DNA from: Streptomyces sp. NBC_01460
GTDB lineage: Bacteria > Actinomycetota > Actinomycetes > Streptomycetales > Streptomycetaceae
Assembly (NCBI RefSeq): GCF_036227405.1
Contig: NZ_CP109473.1
Span: forward strand, 7,192,001 to 7,256,000
Reading direction: 5' to 3'
Length of the DNA: 64,000 nt
Each line of letters begins with the position of its first letter. Position 1 is the first letter of the stretch. Under the pieces are notes generated by a model that did not search any database, was not told where the DNA came from, and was given only the letters and a program-made list of their open reading frames with translations. Position numbers and translations under genes: made by a program. Positions 17,145 through 25,916 of this stretch are shown piece after piece.

Positions 17145-18449
17145 CTACAGGTCCGCCGCGTCCCTCACGGCGCCCAGGTCCACGAACTTGAAGCCGGTCG
17201 CCTCCCGGCCCTCCTCGCTCCCCGACGCCGACGTCTCGTGGCCGTCCTGGACCACGAGCAGCCCGTGCGGGTAGCGCGCCCCCAGCGGCTCGTTCAGCAC
17301 GGCGGCACCGTCGCACTCCTCGCTGCCGTCGAGGTCCGCCGATACGGCGGTGACACGGAAGCCGCCCTCGTACGCGTTGCCCTCGGAGATCTCGCGGTCG
17401 TACACCGCGAAGGTGTCGTCACCCTGGCCGGACGCCATGAGGTGGCCGTCGCCGCCGGACTCCTTGACGAGGGTCAGGCCCTCCACGTCGGCCGACAGCC
17501 GCTTGCCGCCGAACCCGGGGTCCGCGCCGGGCGCGCACTCCTCGGTCTCCGGGTCGTACGTCCCTGGTACGCCGTACTCGCGGACCTTGTCGACCAGGAC
17601 CGGGCGCCCGTTCAGCCCGGCCGGGAGCCGCCAGATGCCGACGTCCTCCTGGCCCGCGTAGAGCGTGCCGTTCGCCGGGTCGACGACCATGCCCTCGACC
17701 TGAGGCAGCTCACCCGGCTCACCGCACGGGGTCCACGACGTGCCGCCCGGGAGCCGGAAGGACGAGGGGAGGGAGAGGGTGCGCACCAGGCGGTAGCCCA
17801 CCGTGCCCGCCGCGGTCGGCCGCAGTTCCAGGAGCGCGAGGTCCGTGGTGTTGCGCCGACTGACGAGCGCGTACGAGCGTCCGGAGGAGCGGTCCTGCCA
17901 GGTGGCGAGCCCGTACGCGGTCCGCTGCTCGTTGATCTCCGCCTGGTCCGCCGAGAAGACCGGGGCGGCACCGGGATCGGTGACGTCCTTCAGCGGGCCA
18001 CCCGGCTGGGAGGGATCGACGCGGTAGATCCGGAGGCGGTCGTTGCCCCGGTCGCTCACCACCGCCACGTCGGTCCGGCCGGCCGGGGTGCGGAGCCCGG
18101 TCACGAGGTCGACGTTGTTGAACCTGCCCGGCGCGTCGTCCTCCGTGGCGGCGGCCGGTGCCGGGACCGACTGGACCAGGCGCGCGTCGAGGCCGTAGAC
18201 CCGCAGCCCGCCCTCCTTGGCGGTGGCCACGACCAGACTGCGCCCGGGGTCGGCGGCGTTGCGCCAGATGGCCGGGTCGTCGGCGTTGGCGTTGCCGCCG
18301 GCCTCGTCGTCGTACAGCGCGGCCGTCTCCGCCGTCGCGCCGACGGCCGGGAGCGACCGGGCGTGGGCGGAGGACAGAGGGACGACGGTGACGAGCGCCG
18401 TACCGAGGAGGGCGGTGGCCGCCAGGCGAGGGGAGCGGTGCAGGCGCAC
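17145..18449 (-). CDS. Secreted beta-propeller phytase
   Basis: A 434-residue secreted enzyme of the 3-phytase family, releasing phosphate from inositol hexakisphosphate. The signal peptide starts at GTG 18449 (MRLHRSPRLAATALLGTALVTV, cleavage near SAHA). The family hallmark NADDPAIWRN follows (about 52-61), then propeller segments with calcium/phosphate-binding acidic loops such as FNNVDLVTG, VSDRGNDRLRIYR, QVEGMVVDPANGTLYAGQED and LSADVEGLTL. The upstream AGGAAG site and the fit of the signal peptide decide the start over upstream ATGs, which would give an unusually long leader. It would help phosphate scavenging in soil. It stands alone, behind the terminator of the DUF305 operon. Confidence 0.85.
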   Translation of the reverse strand: MRLHRSPRLAATALLGTALVTVVPLSSAHARSLPAVGATAETAALYDDEAGGNANADDPAIWRNAADPGRSLVVATAKEGGLRVYGLDARLVQSVPAPAAATEDDAPGRFNNVDLVTGLRTPAGRTDVAVVSDRGNDRLRIYRVDPSQPGGPLKDVTDPGAAPVFSADQAEINEQRTAYGLATWQDRSSGRSYALVSRRNTTDLALLELRPTAAGTVGYRLVRTLSLPSSFRLPGGTSWTPCGEPGELPQVEGMVVDPANGTLYAGQEDVGIWRLPAGLNGRPVLVDKVREYGVPGTYDPETEECAPGADPGFGGKRLSADVEGLTLVKESGGDGHLMASGQGDDTFAVYDREISEGNAYEGGFRVTAVSADLDGSEECDGAAVLNEPLGARYPHGLLVVQDGHETSASGSEEGREATGFKFVDLGAVRDAADL

Positions 18450-18563
18450 AGTGCTTCCTGTCGTGAGAGGGACATGTCCATGACTCGTCAGGAAGTGTCG
18501 GGCGCGGGAGCGGTGCACCGGTGACGTGCCCATGAGAACGACAAGGGCGGCAGGTGAATTCGC

Positions 18564-18607
18564 GGTGTCAGGGGTCAGGCGGCGCCGGCCGCCGGACCCC
18601 TGACACC
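18564..18607 (-). terminator. Hairpin terminator after the DUF3105-DUF305 operon
   Basis: Perfect 13-base arms, GGTGTCAGGGGTC (18564-18576) and GACCCCTGACACC (18595-18607), enclose an 18-base GC-rich loop that can itself pair. The hairpin begins 15 bases past the DUF305 stop codon in the minus direction and precedes the phytase gene. Confidence 0.75.
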
Positions 18608-18621
18608 CCTGCGGCGAGGAG

Positions 18622-19260
18622 TCAGGGCTTCGCGCCGCGGGCCTCGAGCATGTCCGCCATCAGCGAGATCTCCGACTCCTGCGCCCGGGCCATGCCGCCG
18701 GCCAGATTCCTGATCTCGTCCGTGCCGGCCGAACCGGCCGCCGCCCGTGCCATGTCGGCGCCCGCGCGGTGATGGACGGTCATCAGCCGCAGGAACAGCA
18801 CCTCGGCGTCCCTGCCCCGTGCCGCGCGGAGCCTGTCCAGCTCGGTGTCCGTCGCCATGCCCGGCATGAGGGAGCCGTCGGACGGGGTGACGGGGTGCCC
18901 CATCCACTCCATCGGCGGCCGGTCCGCGCTCTTGGGCCTGCCCCAGGACTCCAGCCAGCCCAGCATCATGCCCCGCTGGTTGGCCTGCGTGTTGATGATG
19001 TCGTAGGCGAGCCGCCGCACGGCCTCGTCATCGGTGCGGTCCCGCACGAGGAACGCCATCTCCACCGCCTGCTGGTGGTGGACCGACATGTCCCGCGCGA
19101 ACCCCACGTCCGCCGAGCTCTCCTCGGGAGCCGCCCCGGAACCGGACGGGGAGGCGGCCGAGGGACGTACGACCATCAGGAGCACGAGCCCCACGGCCAC
19201 CACGAAAACCAGGGCCCCGGCCCACACCAGTGAGCGGGGAGCCCGCGCCGACGCGGTCAC
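18622..19260 (-). CDS. DUF305 family exported, membrane-anchored protein
   Basis: A 212-residue protein with one N-terminal transmembrane helix (about 11-31) and an extracytoplasmic four-helix domain carrying two hallmark motifs, DMSVHHQQAVEMA (near 57-69) and MTVHHRAGADMA (near 160-171). The paired histidines and the many methionines resemble ferritin-like metal-binding bundles. DUF305 proteins have been suggested to take part in copper handling, without firm proof. The GTG start at 19260 overlaps the DUF3105 stop (GTGA), so the two are translationally coupled. Confidence 0.85.
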   Translation of the reverse strand: MTASARAPRSLVWAGALVFVVAVGLVLLMVVRPSAASPSGSGAAPEESSADVGFARDMSVHHQQAVEMAFLVRDRTDDEAVRRLAYDIINTQANQRGMMLGWLESWGRPKSADRPPMEWMGHPVTPSDGSLMPGMATDTELDRLRAARGRDAEVLFLRLMTVHHRAGADMARAAAGSAGTDEIRNLAGGMARAQESEISLMADMLEARGAKP

Positions 19261-19907
19261 CCGGCGACCCCGCCGGAGCAGGCGGCGCCCGGCTCGGGGG
19301 TCTGCGCACCCTGGACGTACTTGGTGAAGAACTGCGCGACACGCGCGTCGGTGGCGCTCTTCACGGTGAGCTGCTTGCCCCAGGCGCTGAGCATCAGCGG
19401 GTCCTTCTGGTCGGCCTTGGGGCTCATCAGCGAGTAGGGCGTCTTCGCGACGCGCTCGGAGAGTGCCTCGACGTCGGCGTCCTCCGCCTTGTCGTTGTAC
19501 GTGACCCAGACGGCGCCGTGCTCCAGGGAGTGGACCGCGTTCTCGTCCGGTATCGCCTCGGTGTAGACGTCGGCGTCGCAGTTCATCCAGACCGGGTCGT
19601 GGTTCCCGCCGACCGGCGGGTTCATCGGGTAGTCGACGGGCGTCTGGACGTGGTCCTGGGTCAGGTCGTCCCAGGACTTCTCGCCGGTGACCGGCGAGGT
19701 CCTGGCCTGCTCCTCGGCCTTGTCCTGCTCGTCGGCGGCGGACATCAGGTAGCCGCCCCCGGCGACGAGGCCGGCGAGCACGACGACGGCCGCGGTGATG
19801 GTGACGACGCGGCTCCGGCGCTCGCGGGCCCGCTCCTTGCGGCGGGCCTCCTCGAGCTTGGCGCGGCGCGCGGCGGCGGGGGTGTTCCGGTTCTTGGCGG
19901 AAGCCAT
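19257..19907 (-). CDS. DUF3105 family membrane-anchored protein
   Basis: A 216-residue protein with a basic, Ala/Arg/Lys-rich N-terminus (about 1-33), one transmembrane helix (about 34-55) and an extracytoplasmic domain containing YPMNPPVGGNHDP and the family signature HSLEHGAVWVTYND (near 128-141). Function is unknown, but the conserved histidines, aspartates and cysteines suggest metal binding. The ATG at 19907 is chosen because sequence upstream of it is not conserved in style. The gene is first in the coupled DUF3105-DUF305 pair, which recurs together in actinobacteria. Confidence 0.85.
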   Translation of the reverse strand: MASAKNRNTPAAARRAKLEEARRKERARERRSRVVTITAAVVVLAGLVAGGGYLMSAADEQDKAEEQARTSPVTGEKSWDDLTQDHVQTPVDYPMNPPVGGNHDPVWMNCDADVYTEAIPDENAVHSLEHGAVWVTYNDKAEDADVEALSERVAKTPYSLMSPKADQKDPLMLSAWGKQLTVKSATDARVAQFFTKYVQGAQTPEPGAACSGGVAG

Positions 19908-20019
19908 GTCAGGTCCTCGGGATCGGCGGATCGCGTGCGCACGGGGCGCGACGCGGGGAAGGGGCACACGGAAAGCCGCCTCCGGCGCATCGGCTGCGCG
20001 GGGGACGGACCGGGTGGGC

Positions 20020-20451
20020 CTAGATCCGCTGGACCTGGAGACGCAGTCGGTCGACGGCGTCCACGCTGTCGTCGGAGGGGCCGCGGATGGCGGCGGCCCC
20101 GGTGAGCGGCGCGGTCCGGTACGCAGCCGAGGGGCCGGGCAGGGCGACGGGAGCGGGGTGGCCGGGCAGGACGACGGCCGCCGAATGGTCCGGCGTCCCG
20201 TGGCAGGAGCTGCCGATACCGCGTTCGTCGGGGGCGTCGGCCACGACGACCGACACGACCGCTTCGGGCACCGGGGTGAAGGCCCGGGCCGCGCTCCCGG
20301 AGGGTGCCGCGGCCGGGGTCGCGGCCGTGGCGGCGGGGGAGCAGCAGAGGAAGACCGCCATGAGCATCAGCGCCCAGCCCAGCGCGACGGGCAGGCCCAT
20401 GCCGCTCCGTCGCCGGTCCGTCCGTGCGCTTGCTCCGGTCATCGCCGCCAT
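20020..20451 (-). CDS. Small exported hypothetical protein
   Basis: A 143-residue protein starting MAAMTGASARTDRRR, with a signal sequence or membrane anchor (about 19-43, LPVALGWALMLMAVFLCCSPAATA). An Ala/Pro-rich extracytoplasmic part contains one cysteine-histidine pair (GSSCHGTPDHS). A lipobox-like LCCSP lies at the end of the hydrophobic stretch but does not fit the LxxC consensus well. It is 112 bases upstream of DUF3105 in the same direction and may be its leader gene, which would fit a shared metal-related role. I recognise no family. Confidence 0.6.
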   Translation of the reverse strand: MAAMTGASARTDRRRSGMGLPVALGWALMLMAVFLCCSPAATAATPAAAPSGSAARAFTPVPEAVVSVVVADAPDERGIGSSCHGTPDHSAAVVLPGHPAPVALPGPSAAYRTAPLTGAAAIRGPSDDSVDAVDRLRLQVQRI

Positions 20452-20514
20452 CGTAGATGGTGTGTGAACCTTCAATGAGTTCGGGCCCACAGCTTGGCGG
20501 GATAGTGTGCCCCG

Positions 20515-21414
20515 GTGACGACGCAATCGAACGTACCTGCGGGCTGGCACCCGGACCCCCACGGCGCGCCCCAACTGCTGCGCTACTGGGACGGCTCCCG
20601 CTGGACGGAACACACGCACCCGGCGGAGGGGCAGGCGCCCGCTCAGGCCCAGGCACCCGCCGCTCAGCCGCAGGCGGCGCCTCAGCAGAACGCCCCGCAG
20701 CAGCACGTGGCGCCCCAGCAGCAGGCGGCGCCCCAGCAGTTCGCCCCCCAGCAGTTCGCCCCCCAGCAGGGCGTTCCGGCGCAGGGTGTTCCCCAGCAGG
20801 GTGCCCCGGGCGCCGGATCACTCTTCAACCAGCAGGTCCTGGTCGTGAACCAGAAGGCCAAGCTGATCGAGGTCACGAACGAGTACCGCGTCTTCGACCA
20901 GCAGGGCAACACCGTCGGTTCGGTCGTCCAGGTCGGCCAGAGCGCGCTGCGCAAGGTGCTCAGGTTCGTCTCCAGCATCGACCAGTACCTCACGCACCGC
21001 CTGGAGATCCGCGACGCCCACGGGCAGCCGCAGCTGCTCCTGACCCGGCCGGCCAAGTTCATCAAGTCCCGGGTCGTCGTGCAGCGCCCGGACGGACAGC
21101 CCGTCGGCGAGATCGTCCAGCAGAACGCCATCGGCAAGATCAATTTCGCCATGACGGTCGACGGACAGCAGGTCGGAGCGATCAAGGCCGAGAACTGGCG
21201 CGCCTGGAACTTCGCCATCGTCGACCACAACGGTGCCGAGATAGCCCGGATCACCAAGACGTGGGAAGGCCTGGCGAAGACCATGTTCACCACGGCGGAC
21301 AACTACGTGCTGCAGATCCACTACCAGCTCCCCGAGCCGCTGCTGAGCCTCGTCGTGGCGACGGCCCTGACCGTGGACACCGCACTCAAGCAGGACGCAC
21401 GCGGCCTCGGCTGA
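20515..21414 (+). CDS. LURP-one-related (scramblase-like) protein with DUF2510 domain
   Basis: A 299-residue protein. Residues about 8-40 form a DUF2510 module (VPAGWHPDPHGAPQLLRYWDGSRWTEHT), a short Trp-rich motif common in actinobacterial membrane-associated proteins. A long Gln/Pro/Ala linker (about 41-100) with repeated APQQ units follows. Residues about 105-295 match the LOR/phospholipid-scramblase-like tubby fold (LIEVTNEYRVFDQQGNTVGSVVQVGQS, ILQxHY-like end). The linker looks disordered. The GTG at 20515 directly precedes the conserved domain. It is divergent from the small exported gene across 63 bases. The role is unknown, perhaps at the membrane. Confidence 0.82.
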   Translation: MTTQSNVPAGWHPDPHGAPQLLRYWDGSRWTEHTHPAEGQAPAQAQAPAAQPQAAPQQNAPQQHVAPQQQAAPQQFAPQQFAPQQGVPAQGVPQQGAPGAGSLFNQQVLVVNQKAKLIEVTNEYRVFDQQGNTVGSVVQVGQSALRKVLRFVSSIDQYLTHRLEIRDAHGQPQLLLTRPAKFIKSRVVVQRPDGQPVGEIVQQNAIGKINFAMTVDGQQVGAIKAENWRAWNFAIVDHNGAEIARITKTWEGLAKTMFTTADNYVLQIHYQLPEPLLSLVVATALTVDTALKQDARGLG

Positions 21415-21446
21415 GCTCCCGGACGAGCGGACCGGCGTCCGGCAGT

Positions 21447-22061
21447 ATGGCGGGCATGCCGATACTGGTGCCCCCTCACATCCCGCCCGGACGGCTCTCC
21501 TCGTCCCCGCAGCCGTCCCTCCCCGTCGAGGACGGTCTGCTCCTGCGGCCCTGGTGTCCGGCGGACGCGCCGGCCGTCCTGTCCGCCTTCTCCGATCCCA
21601 CGATCCAGCGGTGGCACATGCGCAGGGCCGACTCCGAGGAGGAGGCCGCGTCCTGGATCGAGCAGTGGACATCGGCCTGGTACACCGAGACCGACATCCA
21701 CTGGGCGATCGTCCGGCCCGGCACCGAAGGGCGTGACGAGGTGCTCGGGCGGATCGCGCTGCGGGGCCTGATCCCGCAGGTCGGATACGCCGAGTGCGCC
21801 TACTGGGTTTTGCCCGCCGCCCGGGGCCGGGGTGTCGCGCCCCTGGCCGTCGGCACGGTGCGGCGATGGGCCTTCGACGAGGGGACGGGCTTCGAACGCC
21901 TCGAACTCGTCCACTCGTTGGTCAACGAGGCTTCCTGCCGCGTCGCGGCCAAGGCCGGGTTCCCCCTCGAAGGCATCCGCAGACGGGGAAACCTGCACGC
22001 CGACGGATGGCACGACATGCATGTCCACGCCCGCGTCCGGGGCGACGGTCAGCCCGGCTGA
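21447..22061 (+). CDS. GNAT-family N-acetyltransferase
   Basis: A 204-residue RimJ/RimL-like acetyltransferase. The core starts at LLLRPWCPADAPAVLSAFSDPTIQRW, and the acetyl-CoA pyrophosphate loop is AARGRGVAPLAVGTVRRWAF (about 126-145). It ends with NEASCRVAAKAGFPLEGIRRRGNLHADGWHDMHVHA, typical of enzymes that acetylate N-termini or small amines. Two in-frame ATGs (21447, 21456) are possible and neither has a good Shine-Dalgarno. Its 3' end overlaps the convergent pcaL gene by 13 bases. The acceptor is unknown. Confidence 0.85.
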   Translation: MAGMPILVPPHIPPGRLSSSPQPSLPVEDGLLLRPWCPADAPAVLSAFSDPTIQRWHMRRADSEEEAASWIEQWTSAWYTETDIHWAIVRPGTEGRDEVLGRIALRGLIPQVGYAECAYWVLPAARGRGVAPLAVGTVRRWAFDEGTGFERLELVHSLVNEASCRVAAKAGFPLEGIRRRGNLHADGWHDMHVHARVRGDGQPG

Positions 22062-23206
22062 GTGTCGCCCCGCTCCGCCTCCGCCATCCCGGAGAGCACC
22101 CGTTCGGCCACCGCGAACGCCGCGTTCGCCGCCGGCACCCCGCAGTAGACCCCCGTCTGCAGGAGCGCGGCACCGATCTCCCGCGGGCTGAGCCCGTTGC
22201 GCACCGCCGCCCTGACGTGCATCGCCAGCTCGTCGTGATGGCCGTGGGCGACCAGGGCGGTCAGCGTGATCAGGCTGCGCTCGCGCCGGGACAGCGTCGG
22301 GTCCGTCCAGATCTCGCCCCAGGCGTAGCGGGAGATGAACTCCTGGAACGGGGCGGTGAATTCGGTGGTCGCCGCCTGCGCCCGGTCCACGTGCGCGTCG
22401 CCCAGGACCTCGCGGCGCACGGCCGTCCCGCTCCCGCGTTCCCGGGGCGCGAAGTGGGCGCGCAGCGCCTCCCGTACGGCCTCCGGGCGCTCGGCCGGAG
22501 CCAGGTGGGAGGCGTGCGGCAGCTCGGTCAGCGCGGCGCCGGGGACGGCGTCGGCGATCTCCCGGGCGTGCGAGGGCGGCGTGGCCGGATCCTCACGCCC
22601 GGCGACGACCAGGGTCCGCGCCCGTACCCCGGACAGCCCGGACCGCAGGTCGTAGTCGGCGAGCACGTCGCAGCACGCGGCGTACGCCGACGGATCGGTG
22701 GCCAGGAGGTCGTCGAGCAGCCGGGGTTCGGTGAAGCCGGGCGTGAACCAGCGGCCGGCCGCGCTCTCCGCGACCTTGCCGAGCCCCTCGGCGCGCACCA
22801 GCGCGGCCCGCTCCCGCCACGGCCCCGGGTCGCCGAAGTGGGCGGACGAGCAGACGACGGCCAGGCGGTCGACGCGTTCGGGGCGGTGGACCGCGAGCCA
22901 GAGGCCCACGGCCCCGCCCAGCGACACCCCGGCGTACGAGAACCGCTCCAGCGACAGCGAGTCGGCGAGCGCCAGGACCAGCTCACCCAGGTCGGCGATC
23001 CCGGCGCCCGGGCCGATGAGTCCGGCGGGCGACCCGCCGTGCCCGGGGAGGTCCCACCGCACGACCCGGTGGGCGGCGGAGAGCTCGGGGGCGACCCCGT
23101 CCCAGAGCGCGGTGGAGGTGCCGAGCGACGGGCCGAGCAGGAGCGGGGGAGCGTCCGCCGGTCCTTCGGCGCGGTGGTGGAGGAGGCGGTCGGGTGTCAT
23201 GGTCAT
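22049..23206 (-). CDS. pcaL: Fused 3-oxoadipate enol-lactonase / 4-carboxymuconolactone decarboxylase
   Basis: A 385-residue fusion of two consecutive steps of the protocatechuate branch. The N-terminal alpha/beta hydrolase (about 1-255) has nucleophile GVSLGG (S95), acid AGREDPATPP and histidine PHASHLAPAERPE. The C-terminal decarboxylase (about 270-375) has the CMD core TLSRRERSLITLTALVAHGHHDELAMH and the GVYCGVPAANAAF motif. Such PcaL fusions are known from Streptomyces and Rhodococcus. It yields 3-oxoadipate. The gene ends the pcaHGBL operon, overlaps pcaB by ATGA, and overlaps the convergent GNAT gene at its 3' end. Confidence 0.95.
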   Translation of the reverse strand: MTMTPDRLLHHRAEGPADAPPLLLGPSLGTSTALWDGVAPELSAAHRVVRWDLPGHGGSPAGLIGPGAGIADLGELVLALADSLSLERFSYAGVSLGGAVGLWLAVHRPERVDRLAVVCSSAHFGDPGPWRERAALVRAEGLGKVAESAAGRWFTPGFTEPRLLDDLLATDPSAYAACCDVLADYDLRSGLSGVRARTLVVAGREDPATPPSHAREIADAVPGAALTELPHASHLAPAERPEAVREALRAHFAPRERGSGTAVRREVLGDAHVDRAQAATTEFTAPFQEFISRYAWGEIWTDPTLSRRERSLITLTALVAHGHHDELAMHVRAAVRNGLSPREIGAALLQTGVYCGVPAANAAFAVAERVLSGMAEAERGDTQPG

Positions 23207-24531
23207 CGGCGCTCCAGGGCGCGGTCGGTGAGGGGCCCGGCACAGCCGGTGTACCGGGCGGGGTCGGTCAGTTCGGCGAGGTCCAGGCCGTCGAAGGCGG
23301 GTTCCCCCGCGAGGATCCCGGCGAGGGACCTGCCCTCGTCGCGGGCCAGGGCGGCGGCCTCGGTCAGGATCTCCTTGGCGCGGGCACGGCCCACCCGCCC
23401 GGCGGCGACGGCGGCCAGCCGCTCCGAGACGATCAGTCCGCCGGTCAGCCCCAGATGGCTTCGCATGGCCGCCGGGAACACCCTGAGTCCCTCGATGAGT
23501 TCCGCCGCGTCCCTCGCGGCGCCGCCGGCCAGGCGCAGCAGGTCGCGCAGCGGCTCCCACTCGGCGTGCCAGGCCCCGGCGGGCCGCTCGTCCTCGGCGG
23601 CGAGCGAACCGAACAGCGTGGCCGCCGCCCCGGGCGCGCGGCGGGCCGCCGCGGCGATCAGGGTGGCGCGGACCGGATTGGCCTTGTGCGGCATCGCGGA
23701 GGATCCGCCGCCGGACCCCTCGGCGACCTCGGCGATCTCGGTGCGGGAGAGCGTGAGCACATCGGCCGCCACCTTGCCGAGCGCACCCGCGGTGAAGGCG
23801 AGCGCTCCGGCCAGGTCGGCGACCGGGGTGCGCAGGGTGTGCCAGGGCAGCAGCGGCTCGGCCAGGCCCAGTTCCTCCGCGTACGCCGTGACGAGCGCGA
23901 GTCCTGCTGTGCCTCCCTCGCCCGTGGGGAAGGCGGCCAGTGTGCCCGCCGCGCCGCCCAACTGGACGGGGAGCGTGCCGCGCACGGTCGCCACCCGGTC
24001 CCGCGCGTCGAGCACCAGCGACCGCCAGCCGGCGGCCTTGAGACCGAAGGCCGTCGGTACGGCGTGCTGCGTCAGGGTGCGGCCGGGCATCGGTGTGTCG
24101 CGGTGCTCCGCCGCCAGCCGCTCCAGCGCGCCGGCGGTCCGCCCCAGGTCGTCGAGGACGAGTGCCAGGGTCCGGGAAGCCACCAGCATCGCCGCCGTGT
24201 CGAGGATGTCCTGGCTGGTCGCACCCCGGTGGACGAAGGGCCGCACCTCCTCGCCGACGGCCGCCGTCAGGGCGGCGACCAGCGGGATCACCGGATTGCC
24301 GCCCTCCCGCGCGCGCAGCGCCAGCTCCCGTACGTCGAAACGGTCCGCGTCCGCGGCCTCGGTGACCGCCCGCCCCGCCTCGGCGGGGGCGAGCCCGGAG
24401 GCGGAGCAGACCCGGGTGAGCGCCGCCTCGGCGTCCAGGAGTGCCTGCAGGAAGGCGTGGTCGCCGGTGGCGGCCTCGGCCGCCGAGCCGGCCCGCCCGG
24501 GGGCGAGGAGCCCGGCGTCGCTCTCGTGCAT
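23203..24531 (-). CDS. pcaB: 3-carboxy-cis,cis-muconate cycloisomerase
   Basis: A 442-residue member of the fumarase/aspartase superfamily that lactonises 3-carboxymuconate, the product of protocatechuate dioxygenase. The signature GSSAMPHKANPVRATLI lies near residues 275-291, and the catalytic-site segments TSQDILDTA and LTQHAVPTAFGLK are present. Both ends overlap neighbours by four bases (ATGA with pcaG at 24531 and with pcaL at 23203), so translation of the operon is tightly coupled. Confidence 0.95.
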   Translation of the reverse strand: MHESDAGLLAPGRAGSAAEAATGDHAFLQALLDAEAALTRVCSASGLAPAEAGRAVTEAADADRFDVRELALRAREGGNPVIPLVAALTAAVGEEVRPFVHRGATSQDILDTAAMLVASRTLALVLDDLGRTAGALERLAAEHRDTPMPGRTLTQHAVPTAFGLKAAGWRSLVLDARDRVATVRGTLPVQLGGAAGTLAAFPTGEGGTAGLALVTAYAEELGLAEPLLPWHTLRTPVADLAGALAFTAGALGKVAADVLTLSRTEIAEVAEGSGGGSSAMPHKANPVRATLIAAAARRAPGAAATLFGSLAAEDERPAGAWHAEWEPLRDLLRLAGGAARDAAELIEGLRVFPAAMRSHLGLTGGLIVSERLAAVAAGRVGRARAKEILTEAAALARDEGRSLAGILAGEPAFDGLDLAELTDPARYTGCAGPLTDRALERR

Positions 24532-25103
24532 CAGCTGAACTCCAGGAAGACCGTCTCGCCGTCGCCCTGGAGACGGATGTCGAAGCGGTAGGTGCGGGCG
24601 TCCGTGCGTGTCGCGACCAGTGTGGCGCGCCGTTCCGCGTCCAGCGACCCCAGCAGCGGATCGCCCGCCTCCGTGCCCTCGTCGAGCAGATCGGGGAGGT
24701 AGACCCGGGTGTAGAGGTGGTGGACCAGACCGCGGGCGAAGACGGCCGCACAGATGTAGGGGGCCCCGCCGGGCCGGAGTGTACGCACGAACCAGCGTCC
24801 GGCCGCGTCCGTGGGCGCCCGGCCGAACCCGGTGAAGTCCACGCCGTCGCGTCCGACGACCTTGCCCGTCGCGGGGTCGTGGCGGAGCGTTCCCGGGAGG
24901 CCGGCGCGTGATCCGTCGGGCGCGGGCTGCCAGGTCTCGACGATCGCGTCGGGCACGGGGTCGCCCCGGCCGTCGAGCACCCGGCCGTGCACCGTGACCG
25001 TGCCGGGGTGCCCGGCCGGGGCGACCTCGCTGCCGCCGGGGAAGGGCAGCGCGTAGCCGTAGAAGGGGCCCACGGTCTGGGAGGGGGTCGGGGCGTGGGA
25101 CAT
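24531..25103 (-). CDS. pcaG: Protocatechuate 3,4-dioxygenase, alpha subunit
   Basis: The 190-residue non-catalytic partner of PcaH in the intradiol ring-cleaving dioxygenase. It begins TPSQTVGPFYGYALPFPGG and has the shared intradiol beta-sandwich motifs VHGRVLDGRGDPVPDAIVETWQ and FTGFGRAPTDAAGRWFVRTLRPG. The iron ligands of the beta subunit are replaced, as is normal for alpha subunits. The ATG at 25103 overlaps the pcaH stop. An earlier in-frame ATG at 25181 would run back into pcaH and is rejected. Confidence 0.95.
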   Translation of the reverse strand: MSHAPTPSQTVGPFYGYALPFPGGSEVAPAGHPGTVTVHGRVLDGRGDPVPDAIVETWQPAPDGSRAGLPGTLRHDPATGKVVGRDGVDFTGFGRAPTDAAGRWFVRTLRPGGAPYICAAVFARGLVHHLYTRVYLPDLLDEGTEAGDPLLGSLDAERRATLVATRTDARTYRFDIRLQGDGETVFLEFS

Positions 25104-25888
25104 CAGGCGTCGCCTTCTTCCTCGGTCCAGGTGGCGCACGGTCCGTCCAGGACGATGTCCCAGCGGTAGCCGAGGGACCACTCGGGGACGGACAGGTCGT
25201 GGTCGTACGCCGATATCAGCCGCTCGCGTGCGGCCTGGTCGGTGACGGAGCGGATGACCGGGTCGTACGGGAGGAGCGGGTCACCCGGGAAGTACATCTG
25301 GGTGACGAGCCGCTGGCTGAACGACGTGCCGAACAGCGAGAAGTGGATGTGCGCGGGACGCCAGGCGTTGGTGTGGTTGCGCCACGGGTAGGCGCCCGGC
25401 TTGACGGTCGTGAAGGAGTAACCGCCGTCGTCGTCGGTCAGGCAGCGTCCGAACCCCGTGAAGTTCGGGTCGAGGGGCGCGGGGTGCCGGTCGAGCTGGT
25501 GGGCGTACCGCCCGGAGGCGTTGGCCTGCCACAGCTCGACGAGCTGGCCCCGCACCGGCCGGCCTGCCCGGTCCAGCACCCGGCCGGTGACGGTGATCCG
25601 CTCCCCGAGGGGCTCGCCGTCGTGCTGCGCGGTGAGGTCGCGGTCCAGTGCCGTCACGTCCGTGACGCCGAAGGCGGGTCCGGACAGCTCGACGGCCTCC
25701 GGGTCGCGCACGGGGACGAGGGAGCGGCGGGGGTGGCGGAAGTGGCTGCTGCGGTACGGGGGGTAGTCGCGCGGCGGGTGGTGGGCGCCCGGTTCGGCCG
25801 CCGCCTGGGCCCTGGCCACCTCGGCGTCGATCTCCTGCTGGGTCAACCCGTCGGGCAGCGGATGTGCGGGAAGGTCACGTGCGGTCAT
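25103..25888 (-). CDS. pcaH: Protocatechuate 3,4-dioxygenase, beta subunit
   Basis: The 261-residue catalytic subunit, which cleaves protocatechuate between its hydroxyls to 3-carboxy-cis,cis-muconate. The non-heme Fe(III) ligands can be placed by homology and spacing as Y128 (GRYAHQLD), Y167 (GAYPWRN), H180 and H182 (RPAHIHF), matching Y408/Y447/H460/H462 of the Pseudomonas enzyme. PNFTGFGRCLTDDDGGYSF lies between them. First gene of pcaHGBL, it is divergent from the MarR gene across a 170-base gap with two operators. pcaIJF, which in S. coelicolor sit in the same operon, are not here. Confidence 0.96.
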   Translation of the reverse strand: MTARDLPAHPLPDGLTQQEIDAEVARAQAAAEPGAHHPPRDYPPYRSSHFRHPRRSLVPVRDPEAVELSGPAFGVTDVTALDRDLTAQHDGEPLGERITVTGRVLDRAGRPVRGQLVELWQANASGRYAHQLDRHPAPLDPNFTGFGRCLTDDDGGYSFTTVKPGAYPWRNHTNAWRPAHIHFSLFGTSFSQRLVTQMYFPGDPLLPYDPVIRSVTDQAARERLISAYDHDLSVPEWSLGYRWDIVLDGPCATWTEEEGDA

Positions 25889-25916
25889 GTCACGGCTCCG
25901 TGAAGTGCGGACAATG

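Noticed and set aside
18549..18580. PHO-box-like repeats (TGACACC and ATTCACC, 11 bases apart) upstream of the phytase gene
   Set aside because: One half lies inside the DUF305 terminator stem and matches the consensus poorly. Phosphate control is plausible on functional grounds but the site does not support it.
21794..24538. A 914-codon plus-strand frame across the pca genes
   Set aside because: It is Arg/Ala/Ser-rich shadow sequence; the minus strand encodes PcaL and PcaB with catalytic residues and coupled junctions.
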